Shown one piece after another: positions 61,301-64,000 of a DNA stretch of 64,000 nt. Location: positions 75,569,541 to 75,633,540 of the forward strand of contig CM037865.1 in the NCBI GenBank assembly GCA_021292105.1. Direction: 5' to 3'. Each line of letters opens with the position of its first letter. The first letter of the stretch is position 1. A program made the position numbers and the translations under genes. This DNA comes from Anadara kagoshimensis (Eukaryota; Mollusca; Bivalvia; Arcoida; Arcidae). The notes under the pieces are model-generated. The model made no database searches. It saw nothing but the letters and a program-made list of their open reading frames with translations, and was not told where the DNA came from.

Positions 61301-63080
61301 TGTTAATGATAAATACAAAGTATAAAAATTGATTTTTCATACAGTTACAAAAAATGGAGGAAGAAGCCAGGAGAGTTATGCAGCAAGAAATTGAACGTAG
61401 ACGAGAAGCTGCCATGTATAGACGGGAGAAAAATCTGGAAAGACGGGCAAACTTAGACACTATAAGACACGGACAGGGTGTTACTAAACCATGGGTGTTC
61501 TCTTATTTTATTAACTGGCCAAGAGACACTTACATGAGGTAATTATCCATCAATAATTACTGTAAACTGGGAAATTTTAGTGACAGTTTTATTTTAGCAC
61601 TTTTTCATGTTTTGGTAAATTATAAATTACTAAGTGTGCACTAAAAAGTTTGTGTGCTAAAATAAATTTTTATTATTACTTCTAAGTAAAATCCCTAAAT
61701 TAAGTACACACATATAAGTGAATAACAGTATGTGTTGATTTGCCTGTGTGACATTTGGTAAGTAAGATCTTTAATCAGACAATACAAATAAGCATTGGTA
61801 TTACATGGCATCAATATAAATGTTTGTGATAGACAATATGTCAAGTAAAAGTTTTTGATGGACCACATGTGCAGGTGAGCTGTGATGTTCTTTTAAAAGC
61901 TGTTGTCCTGAATAAACAATCAATAGCCAATGTGGTAATTGGAATGGAGATTCCTAGGTTTCCACAAATTTGAAAATTATTAGTAGCCAAATTTCCAAGA
62001 TGTGAAAATATTGTACCTTTTAAAGTAATTGTTCACAAATTTGCATTTGTTACTTTTTGAAAGAATTTTATCAAAAATGAGTAGCCAATGACAACTTTGG
62101 CTACTGGGAATGGAATCATAGATATTCATAACCAAAGTAAATCCCATTGAATCTTTGTTACAGGGTTTTACGGGACGTGCAATTCTGCGTTTTTTACACA
62201 AAATAAATTATGTTGGACGTAAAATAAATTATCATATACCTCCAGAAGGACGCGAAAAAATCTGCAAACCAATTTGAATTCAATGGGAAAACGTGTGTAA
62301 AATTCTATTAATATAGACAAGCCTTCTAAATGTTGGAATTCCAGCGCACTAAAAATACATTTTTGTGTAAAATAGTACTCGTAAATTTCCGGCAAAATTT
62401 TGATTGGTCCGTAGTGGAATTCGCTTTGAATCGGTTAGATATGTGATGCCGATGTCCTTGACATCAATCAGTAGCTTGCATGGCTAAACAGCAATAATAT
62501 TGGCCATTTTCTTAAGTATACATCAAAAGAAAAAGAATCAAAGACAATCGATTCAGAACCTGTGCAGTCGGGCTCATCTGACTTGACATTTATAGAGAAC
62601 AAAGTTTTTTAACAGCATGGTTAACGCGGTATCCATGGCTGAACTACAATGCACAAAAAAGTGATGGCGTGTGATTCATGCATCCGTGCATAGTAAAACA
62701 ATGCATTCACAGTCGGTTGTAACAATTTTCAAAATTCAACATTATCACGACATCAGGACTATATATTATCATAATTATATAATTAGTACTTTTAATTTAA
62801 TTCAGTTATGGGACCCACATTTGTAGGTTTGGACCCCATTTATTTTTTTATTGGAGTCCCAAAAACCCACATTTTTGAAAAGTTAATTAAAGCTGTCATA
62901 TGCCTCATTAATCATTTATTATCAATATTGCTAGTAGTTATCATTAATTGATATGATTTGTTTTTTTATTTTAGACCTATGGGTGAGGATCCAAAGCAAA
63001 AGAAAGGATTTCGTCCTAAACCCAAACCTAAAGCAAAGCCTCCAGTAGAAGGAGATAAGTCTGCACCACCAGGATCATGA
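4203..63080 (+). CDS. Large multi-exon gene for a charged coiled-coil protein (KIAA2012-like?), 5' end outside window
   Basis: Twenty-two exons join into one open frame of 1,260 complete codons plus stop; the first base (4203) completes a codon from an upstream exon. Introns follow GT-AG and phases match throughout (2,1,1,1,1,2,1,1,1,1,0,0,1,0,0,0,0,0,2,0,2). Numbering residues from the first full codon: 1-119 Ser-rich, 120-464 acidic low complexity, 465-587 Ser/Arg-rich, 588-773 Lys/Glu-rich, 774-864 mixed with a hydrophobic VIIPDYIAEAAG segment, 865-1200 Glu/Lys/Arg coiled coil, 1201-1226 aromatic block (PWVFSYFINWPRDTYMR), 1227-1260 Lys/Pro tail. No signal peptide, membrane segment or catalytic motif is visible in this part. 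The long Glu/Lys/Arg-rich C-terminal half resembles the KIAA2012/DUF4670 family as I recall it, but trichohyalin-like or cytoskeletal/ciliary coiled-coil proteins are alternatives. The gene model is strong; the family name is weak. Function is unknown. Confidence 0.9.
4517..4701 (+). repeat. Short imperfect tandem repeat, four copies
   Basis: The core TATAGATCATCTAGAGGATA followed by AGTTCAATACATG recurs at about 4,530, 4,584, 4,617 and 4,669 with unequal spacers. A partial TAATGTTCAATACATG is also present. Confidence 0.9.
7111..7225 (+). repeat. Dispersed repeat fragment
   Basis: It contains AGGTCAAAGGTCAAGGTCAC and ends AAATCTTAGAAATAACAACT. The end matches 11,345-11,363, and the AGGTCA runs recur in the element at 29.8-31.2 kb. 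A typical mid-repetitive transposon-derived piece. Confidence 0.6.
8889..8989 (+). CDS. Exon 2 (residues 60-94)
   Basis: Acceptor cttttcag, donor CAAG/GTATCT. It encodes a basic Ser-rich segment (STTARPILSAKKLAASVKSL, then a Gly-Arg-Ser-Ser-Pro end). Phase 2 in, phase 1 out. Its last 43 bases and the donor are the first copy of the 55-bp tandem array that follows, so the true exon-intron boundary lies inside a repeat. Confidence 0.85.
8947..10485 (+). repeat. 55-bp array amplifying the exon 2 3' end and its splice donor, about 28 copies
   Basis: The first unit (8,947-9,001) is the last 43 bases of exon 2 plus 12 intron bases. Each later unit keeps CTCAAG/GTATCT and an upstream TATCTTCTTAG that looks like an acceptor. 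Most copies change CCTAGG to CTTAGG, a silent change in the exon frame. The 55-bp period breaks the frame, and TAA appears soon after the first donor. Confidence 0.96.
10619..10696 (+). CDS. Exon 3, probable (residues 94-120)
   Basis: A 78-bp open segment between a cacatcag acceptor and a GCAG/GTAAAT donor, phase 1 on both sides, so it can be included or skipped without changing frame. It encodes LDLGSDRCCNSSMLTIGHPV and flanking residues, a composition unlike random intron translation. Exon 2 joins exon 4 in frame without it, so inclusion rests on splice-site quality and openness only. Confidence 0.72.
10697..11509. other. Intron 3 with dispersed repeat
   Basis: Around 11,040-11,380 lies a copy of a mid-repetitive family (AAGGAATAATGTCATTTTAA, GGTACACTGGTGAACCCCAT) that recurs near 22,090-22,240 and, in part, near 8,270. 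Nothing else recognisable. Confidence 0.6.
11510..12544 (+). CDS. Exon 4, long acidic exon (residues 120-465)
   Basis: The 1,035-bp exon is open throughout from acceptor ttattgtag to donor CCAG/GTTAGT. It begins basic/Ser-rich (VTRKHVTSPVSEIGAS...) and becomes highly acidic and Gly-rich, with a short internal duplication (DGAGEIIIG / DGAGEIITG). It is low complexity and probably disordered. No catalytic or membrane features. Phase 1 on both ends. The opposite-strand open frames here are composition shadows. Confidence 0.92.
12566..12724. mobile_element. TA-flanked MITE, copy A (pogo/Tigger-like ends)
   Basis: It runs from TA-CAGTTAAATCTCAATT to AAGGTTTTACTG and is homologous along its length to copies at 21,880 and 40,633. 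Most CpGs of copy B are TpG/CpA here, so it is an older copy. It lies 21 bp after the exon 4 donor. Confidence 0.8.
12725..13446. other. Remainder of intron 4
   Basis: Unique sequence with no recognised element or exon. Confidence 0.5.
13447..13497 (+). CDS. Exon 5 (residues 465-482)
   Basis: A 51-bp phase 1-1 exon between ttttaacag and ACAG/GTAAAG. It encodes EEAEDQTQAGQIEVEITG, continuing the acidic stretch. Symmetrical, so it could be a cassette exon. Confidence 0.78.
13908..14596. mobile_element. ~690-bp TA-flanked non-autonomous DNA transposon
   Basis: The ends CTGTAAACCAC and GGTTTACAG are inverted and each is flanked by TA. Inside, TTTTAGCG/CGCTAAAA motifs recur near both ends. The flanks together recreate the 69-bp repeat unit (GCTCTGCTAAAGTATTA + CACAGTGTTACACTGG), giving an internal empty-site control. 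No transposase reading frame is visible. Confidence 0.8.
14597..20987 (+). repeat. 69-bp minisatellite, about 92 copies
   Basis: The unit contains CACAGTGTTACACTGGGGAA, CCCCATCTTATGTTGTTTAT and CATTGGATTATCTCTCTGCT. Diagnostic variants (GGGGAA/GGCGAA, TATTAC/TATCAC, TTATGTT/TTATTTT, CTTTGCTAGAG) are shuffled along the array. The period is 23 codons, so two frames stay open over hundreds of residues. Single-base indels shift them repeatedly and no exon signals flank them, so they are not genes. Confidence 0.97.
21212..21242 (+). CDS. Exon 6, 31-bp microexon (residues 482-492)
   Basis: Acceptor ttcattttag, perfect donor AAG/GTAAGT. It encodes GIKRPSITSLR. The phase goes from 1 to 2 and is matched by exon 7. 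All but its first few bases, together with the donor, are repeated about eight more times immediately downstream with a 53-bp period. Confidence 0.8.
21220..21700 (+). repeat. 53-bp array amplifying microexon 6 and its donor, nine copies
   Basis: Each unit contains CCAAGTATAACAAGCTTAAG directly followed by GTAAGTAAATG, i.e. most of exon 6 and a perfect 5' splice site, plus TTTTCATGGAAGGCAGACAA. Donors fall near 21,243, 21,296, 21,349 and onwards to 21,667. Confidence 0.95.
21701..22350. other. Intron 6 segment with MITE and dispersed repeat
   Basis: Besides the MITE at 21,880-22,066, the bases from about 22,090 to 22,240 match the mid-repetitive family near 11,160-11,300 (GGAATAATGTT, TTACAGGAAAAC, CAAACTCCATTG). 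The rest is unique. Confidence 0.55.
21880..22066. mobile_element. TA-flanked MITE, copy B (best preserved)
   Basis: 187 bp. The ends CAGTAAAACCTCG and CGAGGTTTTACTG are perfect inverted repeats of 13 bp, with TA on both sides, as in Tc1/mariner-superfamily (pogo/Tigger-type) MITEs. Internal CpGs are largely intact. Confidence 0.88.
22351..22905 (+). repeat. ~35-bp minisatellite, about 16 copies
   Basis: The unit is GGTTTATAATAGTGACAGCT followed by AGGGTTGTTATGTCA. Two main variants (ATGCCA and GTGTCA) alternate. It ends 70 bp before exon 7. Confidence 0.95.
22976..23034 (+). CDS. Exon 7 (residues 492-512)
   Basis: Acceptor gatattacag, donor ACAG/GTAACT, 59 bp. It encodes a Ser/Thr/Gln-rich stretch (KSSVTNDSVTIPPQLQQYTG). 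Phase 2 in, phase 1 out, consistent with neighbours. Confidence 0.82.
23577..23730 (+). repeat. ~30-bp repeat, five copies, next to the exon 8 acceptor
   Basis: The unit is TGTTTTAGATGTGTATCACT followed by ATCACATATA. The last copy grades into the true acceptor (TATATGTTTTATTG...CACACAG). Each unit holds an acceptor-like TATATGTTTTAG. Confidence 0.9.
23749..23823 (+). CDS. Exon 8 (residues 512-537)
   Basis: 75 bp, phase 1-1, acceptor atttatcacacag, donor GAAG/GTAAAA. It encodes TGRKSSDGFAINNSLPDTAA plus flanks. A short array whose unit carries a TATATGTTTTAG acceptor-like run lies directly upstream. Confidence 0.82.
23893..26525 (+). repeat. 30-33-bp minisatellite, about 84 copies, with ~748-bp higher-order repeat
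   Basis: The unit is CACTTATAGATCACAACGCC followed by TTTCACCACA, or CTCTTTCACCACA in the longer form. The order of long and short units and of rare variants repeats with a ~748-bp offset (24,453, 25,201 and 25,950). Open frames across it are incidental. Confidence 0.96.
26526..27178. other. Unique end of intron 8
   Basis: AT-rich with no recognisable feature besides the exon 9 acceptor. Confidence 0.5.
27179..27331 (+). CDS. Exon 9, Ser/Arg-rich (residues 537-588)
   Basis: 153 bp, phase 1-1, acceptor aaatttcag, donor TTAG/GTATAC. It encodes a Ser/Arg/Pro-rich segment (TPKLRRGSRSSRPPSQTG and RASSVSRKSPDLVKDSL), probably disordered and with many potential phosphorylation sites. Confidence 0.88.
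27420..28110 (+). repeat. ~52-bp GT-rich minisatellite, about 13 copies
   Basis: The unit contains GAGCATGTGTAAGTGTTGGC, ATCTGTGTGGGTATGATCTA and GTGTGAGT. Copies vary in length and the last few are degenerate. Confidence 0.93.
28432..28522 (+). repeat. Short tandem duplication in CpG-rich sequence
   Basis: GGGTTATGGACGTTTCGCCC followed by CAATATTAATATTTT occurs twice back to back, then a partial CCGCCCCAA. It marks the start of a more CpG-rich, presumably inserted segment. Confidence 0.8.
28874..29317 (+). pseudogene. hAT-like / ZNF862-like zinc-finger fragment inserted in intron 9
   Basis: A 147-codon open frame begins MWKFLGAST and has a BED/TTF-type finger: Cys55-x2-Cys58, Cys72 in YRGCTSYKLDSVNKHDISES, His83 and His89. 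This layout is typical of hAT-type transposase-derived proteins such as the ZNF862 group. The frame stops after the N-terminal domain; no transposase core follows in frame. It lies on the host-gene strand inside an intron and is more CpG-rich than its surroundings. Likely a truncated, dead element. Family assignment is by pattern only. Confidence 0.6.
29362..29406 (+). pseudogene. Short decayed downstream piece of the hAT-like element
   Basis: In one frame the bases read TVHCMAHRKVKL before a stop, similar to the VHC-x-AH-x3-L motif of hAT-type proteins. Only this short piece is recognisable; the intervening sequence is frameshifted or deleted. Confidence 0.4.
29848..31234 (+). mobile_element. 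Mollusc-type interspersed element (TTAGCTCACCTGAGCC ... CCTCTTGTTTAA)
   Basis: It starts with AGCTCACCTGAGCCTTTGGC, restarts with a second copy of the end at 29,919, and finishes GAGCATTAAGGCTCATGGAC then CTCTTGTTT. Inside, a ~150-bp module (GGTCATAGGTTCAAAGGTCA, ATTATCTCAAAAACTATAAA, CATTTTGATATATGAA) repeats about four times with decay. No protein is encoded. The class is unclear; I recognise the ends from bivalve genomes. Confidence 0.7.
31235..31834. other. Unique end of intron 9
   Basis: No recognisable element; contains the pyrimidine-rich approach to exon 10. Confidence 0.5.
31835..32167 (+). CDS. Exon 10, Lys/Glu-rich (residues 588-699)
   Basis: 333 bp, phase 1-1, acceptor cttatttcag, donor AAAG/GTAATA. 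It encodes a conserved-looking start (ENLVSSSFLDNKPSEPETLI), then a Lys/Glu/Val/Pro repeat-like region. Read-through of the donor would add 17 residues and stop at 32,220, a possible short isoform. Confidence 0.9.
32290..38853 (+). repeat. 23-bp minisatellite, about 285 copies, with higher-order structure
   Basis: The unit is TGTAGACATAGGGGATGTTA followed by TAC. The G run varies from 3 to 6, which changes the period and breaks frames. Rare markers (GATGTTATACTGATGTTATA, CTGCAGACAT, TAGTCATAG, TTTTATACGGTAG) recur about 2,450 bp apart. The array begins 120 bp after exon 10. Confidence 0.97.
38854..39687. other. Unique end of intron 10
   Basis: AT-rich with no recognised exon or element. Confidence 0.5.
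39688..39797 (+). CDS. Exon 11 (residues 699-735)
   Basis: Acceptor tttatttccag, donor AAAAA/GTAAGT, phase 1 in, 0 out. It encodes EPPSEKSILDSLKAEADQFK and a Lys-rich tail. The donor is followed at once by a 30-bp array that is open in the same frame (see findings). Confidence 0.9.
39804..40628 (+). repeat. 30-bp minisatellite, about 27 copies, in frame with exon 11
   Basis: The unit is ACTGATATCTTGTCAGATTT followed by ACATGTACCT. It starts within 10 bp of the exon 11 donor. The period is exactly 30 up to 40,550, where 1-bp losses begin. In the exon frame it reads PTDILSDLHV over and over. Each unit also contains an acceptor-like TATCTTGTCAG. Confidence 0.96.
40633..40815. mobile_element. 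TA-flanked MITE, copy C
   Basis: 183 bp, CAGTAAAATATCCATTCATT to AACAAGATTTTATTG with TA on both sides. It is homologous to copies A and B (shared CATTGCCACCATTTGTT) and CpG-depleted. It abuts the 30-bp array. Confidence 0.82.
41071..41184 (+). CDS. Exon 12 (residues 736-773)
   Basis: 114 bp, phase 0-0, acceptor tctatttaag, donor TGAG/GTAAAT. It encodes a Lys-rich stretch and a more ordered DYSDALDILSVQPEEGATE end. Confidence 0.88.
41185..41649. other. Intron 12, unique part
   Basis: Very AT-rich with no recognisable feature. Confidence 0.5.
42295..42635. mobile_element. 341-bp foldback MITE inserted in the 78-bp array
   Basis: Long imperfect inverted repeats of roughly 120 bp: the left arm (GAGATACATTTGGCAGGAAA, CAGTATCAGGACCGC, GATTACGTCACTGATAACAC) is mirrored in the right arm (GTGTTATCAGTGACGTAATC, GCGGTCCTGATACTGTTTCC, ATATGTATCTC). 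AT flanks both ends and other units of the array give the empty site. No protein is encoded. Confidence 0.88.
42747..42808. other. 26-bp stem hairpin
   Basis: The left arm (42,747-42,772, containing TCTAGGTATGTGGAC) pairs with the right arm (42,783-42,808, containing GTCCACATACCTAGA) with one mismatch and a 10-base loop. It sits at the left end of the 594-bp insertion and may be a terminal structure of that element. Confidence 0.85.
42911..43082 (-). pseudogene. Exon-like minus-strand fragment in the inserted element
   Basis: Read on the minus strand, a strong acceptor-like TTGTTTTTTGTAG is followed by an open frame to TAA at 42,913-42,911. It encodes about 57 residues (SLEADLELIMHDKDAEITKR ... 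LDSALYKYVDERQ). Composition looks like real protein rather than chance translation. It could be the last exon of a captured or transposon gene. I do not recognise the family. Confidence 0.4.
43700..43871 (+). CDS. Exon 13 (residues 774-831)
   Basis: 172 bp, acceptor aacttttag, donor AAAA/GTAAGA. It encodes ANEPLVVKEPTEEEIAPRFR, a basic patch, then VIIPDYIAEAAGRSALDSYN. This is the least repetitive protein segment in the middle of the gene and a good query for homology search. Phase 0 in, 1 out. Confidence 0.9.
43926..44424 (+). repeat. 83-bp tandem repeat, six copies
   Basis: The unit contains GGGCTTGTATTGGCACAACT, GTGGAACAAGTGTCACACTA and CTAGGCTACCCAGATGTAAG. Copies are nearly identical, so the amplification is recent. 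Confidence 0.95.
44425..44630 (-). mobile_element. tRNA-derived SINE-like fragment
   Basis: On the minus strand a box A-like TAGTTCAGTTG and a box B-like GGTGCAAACCC lie 39 bases apart, close to tRNA spacing, after GCATG near 44,622. A non-tRNA body follows toward 44,425. Two mismatches in box B and no clear tail suggest a decayed copy. It separates the 83-bp and 88-bp arrays. Confidence 0.55.
44655..52485 (+). repeat. 88-bp minisatellite, about 89 copies, with higher-order structure
   Basis: The unit contains GGAGTAATGGTTAGTAACCC, TATAGTGTCATTTGTCTGAC, ATTATCTACAACTAACCAGT and GGGTGTTTAATTAGTACAGA. Variants (TATAGG/TATGGG, TTAATTAG/TTATTTAG) are blocky. An extra ~35-bp internal duplication (GTGTCTGACATT...) appears at about 45,510, 47,370, 48,190, 48,400, 49,655, 51,440 and 52,430. 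A ~1.78-kb block from 49.6 kb recurs at 51.4 kb. Confidence 0.97.
52486..53390. other. Unique end of intron 13
   Basis: AT-rich with a C-run near 52,587-52,597. No exon or element recognised. Confidence 0.5.
53391..53491 (+). CDS. Exon 14 (residues 831-864)
   Basis: 101 bp, acceptor gactgttttag, donor GGCT/GTAAGT. It encodes MSEMMQSELSGTVMENVEGG and LTAEELELAKQAMA, amphipathic and leading into the coiled coil. Phase 1 in, 0 out. Confidence 0.9.
53492..54071. other. Intron 14
   Basis: AT-rich unique sequence with nothing recognised. Confidence 0.6.
54072..54257 (+). CDS. Exon 15, start of the coiled coil (residues 865-926)
   Basis: 186 bp, phase 0-0, acceptor taatgtacag, donor ATTG/GTAACT. 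It encodes EKVLLATQKLDEMESPRLKK, a Lys-rich basic stretch, and RARIKEQQKQEKL. The charged helix continues across the next six exons. Confidence 0.92.
54258..54751. other. Intron 15
   Basis: AT-rich unique sequence ending in a long T tract before exon 16. Nothing else recognised. Confidence 0.6.
54752..54847 (+). CDS. Exon 16, coiled coil (residues 927-958)
   Basis: 96 bp, phase 0-0, acceptor catgttttag, donor AATT/GTAAGT. It encodes KRLEEVKALQEKISEKEAER and continues with Lys/Glu/Arg heptad-like sequence. Confidence 0.92.
54848..55355. other. Intron 16
   Basis: AT-rich unique sequence with nothing recognised. Confidence 0.6.
55356..55679 (+). CDS. Exon 17, coiled coil (residues 959-1066)
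   Basis: 324 bp, phase 0-0, acceptor gaattttag, donor AGAG/GTGAGA. It encodes 108 residues of nearly uninterrupted Glu/Lys/Arg/Gln helix (EIKLEMERLAKEAEQISQAE ... ERKLDEEERLAAERLE). A long antisense open frame here is a shadow. Confidence 0.93.
55680..56087. other. Intron 17
   Basis: Unique sequence; a short direct repeat (TTACAGAATGTG / ATACAGAATGTG) lies near 55,708-55,742. Nothing else recognised. Confidence 0.6.
56088..56156 (+). CDS. Exon 18, coiled coil (residues 1067-1089)
   Basis: 69 bp, phase 0-0, acceptor tgtttacag, donor AATG/GTGAGT. It encodes EEMEEIKRRAEEEEEREREI then ERM. The last ~19 bases and the donor are the founder of a ~58-bp array of about 50 copies that fills the next 2.8 kb. 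Confidence 0.9.
56138..58935 (+). repeat. ~58-bp array amplifying the exon 18 3' end and its donor, about 50 copies
   Basis: Each unit contains GGGAGATAGAGAGAATG directly followed by GTGAGTAGTGGGAGACGTTT and TATATGGGGGCACCTGGAAG. A shorter form lacks GAAGAGGGAGATA and reads CCTGGAGAGAGAATG. The first copy is the real exon end, so each full unit carries a good 5' splice site and the codons REIERM. Confidence 0.96.
58936..59777. other. Unique end of intron 18
   Basis: AT-rich with no recognised feature. Confidence 0.5.
59778..59890 (+). CDS. Exon 19, coiled coil (residues 1090-1127)
   Basis: 113 bp, acceptor taactacag, donor AGAG/GTATAA, phase 0 in, 2 out. It encodes ADEEALQRLRDEEAEKDRER and further Glu/Arg/Lys helix. 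Confidence 0.9.
60118..60692 (+). repeat. 39-bp minisatellite, about 14 copies
   Basis: The unit is TTTTCTTTGTGATGGACCAT followed by TAATGGTTATGATAGAGGG. Each carries the 12-bp palindrome ACCATTAATGGT. Thirteen codons per unit keep frames open on both strands; this is not a gene. It ends about 80 bp before exon 20. Confidence 0.95.
60774..60876 (+). CDS. Exon 20, coiled coil (residues 1127-1161)
   Basis: 103 bp, acceptor tttaaatgcag, donor GGAG/GTAAAA. It encodes RLRLEEEERILLEQRRRREE and continues charged helix. Phase 2 in, 0 out. Confidence 0.9.
60877..61344. other. Intron 20
   Basis: AT-rich unique sequence with nothing recognised. Confidence 0.6.
61345..61538 (+). CDS. Exon 21, end of coiled coil and aromatic C-terminal block (residues 1162-1226)
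   Basis: 194 bp, acceptor ttcatacag, donor TGAG/GTAATT. It first encodes helix (LQKMEEEARRVMQQEIERRR), then ANLDTIRHGQGVTKP and the block PWVFSYFINWPRDTYMR. The abrupt change from low-complexity helix to a Trp/Phe/Tyr-rich block suggests a conserved functional C-terminal motif. It is the best single diagnostic for naming the family. Confidence 0.92.
61560..61680. mobile_element. Fragment related to the 13.9-kb TA-flanked element
   Basis: It begins CTGTAAACTGG after TA and contains AATTTTAGTGACAGTTTTAT and TTTAGCAC, matching AATTTTAGCGACGGTTTTAT and TTTAGCGC near 14,511-14,540, with CpG to TpG/CpA changes. The right end is not clear. Confidence 0.6.
61681..62974. other. Intron 21 with a CpG-richer block
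   Basis: Bases from about 62,160 to 62,800 contain more CpG (GGACGCGAAAAAATC, AACGCGGTATCC, TCGGGCTCATC) than flanking intron, suggesting inserted sequence. I recognise no protein or terminal repeats. Confidence 0.45.
62975..63080 (+). CDS. Exon 22, C-terminus and stop (residues 1226-1260)
   Basis: Acceptor tttattttag; the exon completes the split Arg and encodes PMGEDPKQKKGFRPKPKPKA and a short tail ending SAPPGS before TGA at 63,078-63,080. The Lys/Pro-rich tail is probably disordered. The bases around the stop recur, decayed, several times in the presumed 3' UTR. Confidence 0.92.
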
Positions 63081-63490
63081 TTACATAAATACAGGTCTTC
63101 AAAGGGAGATAAGTCTGCACCCTCAGGATCATGATAGCAAAATATGAATCTTCAAAAGGTGGATAGGCCCACACCAGCAGGGTCATGAAAACAATATGTC
63201 TTCAATGAAGGGGGGGGGATAGGTCTGCAATAGCCATTTATATGAACCTTCAGATAGGGATACGTCAGAACCAAACCAGCTGGTTAATGAAAACAGAATA
63301 TAAGTCTATAGAGGGGGTTAAATCCACACCCGGGTCTAATGGTGGGGATAAGTCTGCACCAGCAGGGTCACAAAAACAAGTATGAGTCTTGAGAGAGGGA
63401 ATAAATCAACAAAAACCATGATAACAAAATACGGGTCTTCTGAGTGGGAGATAAGTCTCCCAACAGGAGAGTACTTAAAACAAAATACAT
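63081..63490 (+). repeat. 3' UTR with decayed tandem copies of the terminal coding bases
   Basis: After the stop, variants of GGGATAAGTCTGCACC...GGATCATGA...GTCTTCAAAG recur about every 50 bp, some eight or nine times (clear at 63,101, 63,152, 63,352 and 63,438). Copies are much diverged, so this is an old tandem duplication of the last coding bases and stop. A possible polyadenylation signal AATAAA lies near 63,400; its use is unproven. Confidence 0.65.
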
Positions 63491-64000
63491 GTACAAATCA
63501 CCAGCAATATGCATCAAAATTTTTGTTTACAAAACCATAATACATGTATGAAGAAAAATGTTGCAAACTAATTTTATACACCTTTGTGTTGTATGATGGG
63601 TAATTTCTTCATAATCAAAATTAATTTTTTTATAATAATAATAATATTTAACAAAGATCGACTTTATGTCAGCCAAAACATTTTGCAAAAATTATATTTA
63701 AAAAAATCAACTTTATATCCACCAAACAGTTTTGATAGTTGTTATGCCAAAATATGTTTGTACTGCCTAAAAAAACCACACACACACACACATACACACA
63801 CACACACACACACACTTGAAGCAATAATTTTTTTACTAATTTCTTCAGTGTTTGTGTAAGTGAATTAATTTTTTTTATATGTATTTGAGTGATCCGTCCA
63901 TAGTAAATAGTACCTCTATGTAAACTGACCAAAATTTAGTTTTGTCTAAAGCCCATAAATTATTAATCCAAACCCCTGTGATACATTGTTAACTTAGTGT
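63491..64000. other. Downstream flank or remaining 3' UTR
   Basis: Very AT-rich, with a CA microsatellite at about 63,776-63,815. No second gene is visible before the window ends. Confidence 0.5.
63776..63815 (+). repeat. (CA)n microsatellite
   Basis: About 40 bp of CA dinucleotide interrupted once by CATA. Confidence 0.97.

Noticed and set aside
62168..62395. Minus-strand 75-codon frame in intron 21
   Set aside because: It looks protein-like in parts, but has no recognised motif, no splice sites and no support beyond openness; kept only as part of the CpG-rich block.

Overview
This window is invertebrate animal genomic DNA, most likely from a bivalve or other mollusc. The grounds are intron-rich, AT-rich sequence and an interspersed element at about 29,848-31,234. 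That element starts TTAGCTCACCTGAGCC and ends near GGACCTCTTGTTTAA, ends I associate with mollusc genomes. No bacterial, phage or CRISPR features are present.

One plus-strand gene dominates. I could thread 22 coding exons from 4,203 to a TGA at 63,078-63,080. Every junction has AG/GT boundaries, the codon phase is compatible at all 21 introns, and the assembled exons stay open for 1,260 codons. The start codon and 5' exons lie upstream of base 1. The product begins Ser-rich (exons 1-3), continues as a long acidic Gly/Asp/Glu/Ser/Thr-rich exon (exon 4), then Ser/Arg-rich and Lys/Glu-rich linkers (exons 5-13). It ends in a roughly 360-residue charged coiled coil (exons 15-21), a distinct Trp/aromatic block and a Lys/Pro-rich tail. 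The architecture resembles KIAA2012-type (DUF4670) coiled-coil proteins, but that name is tentative.

The striking feature is the introns. About 35 kb of the 64 kb is minisatellite DNA. There are about 15 unrelated or distantly related arrays with units of 23 to 88 bp, nearly all in different introns of this gene. The largest are a 69-bp array (14.6-21.0 kb), a 23-bp array (32.3-38.9 kb) and an 88-bp array (44.66-52.49 kb). At three introns the amplified unit is the 3' end of the upstream exon plus its 5' splice site (after exons 2, 6 and 18). The region around the stop codon shows an old, decayed version of the same pattern. A fifth array starts within 10 bp of the exon 11 donor, is a multiple of 3 and stays in frame with the exon. 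This recurrent amplification of exon-donor boundaries is the best candidate for something undescribed.

Transposon remnants fill much of the rest. There are three copies of a ~185-bp TA-flanked MITE, and a ~690-bp TA-flanked element that landed inside the ancestor of a 69-bp repeat unit. A 341-bp foldback element and a 594-bp insertion sit nested in a 78-bp array. There is also a tRNA-derived SINE-like piece, a decayed BED/TTF-zinc-finger hAT-like gene fragment, and scattered copies of a mid-repetitive family that probably seeded the 69-bp array.
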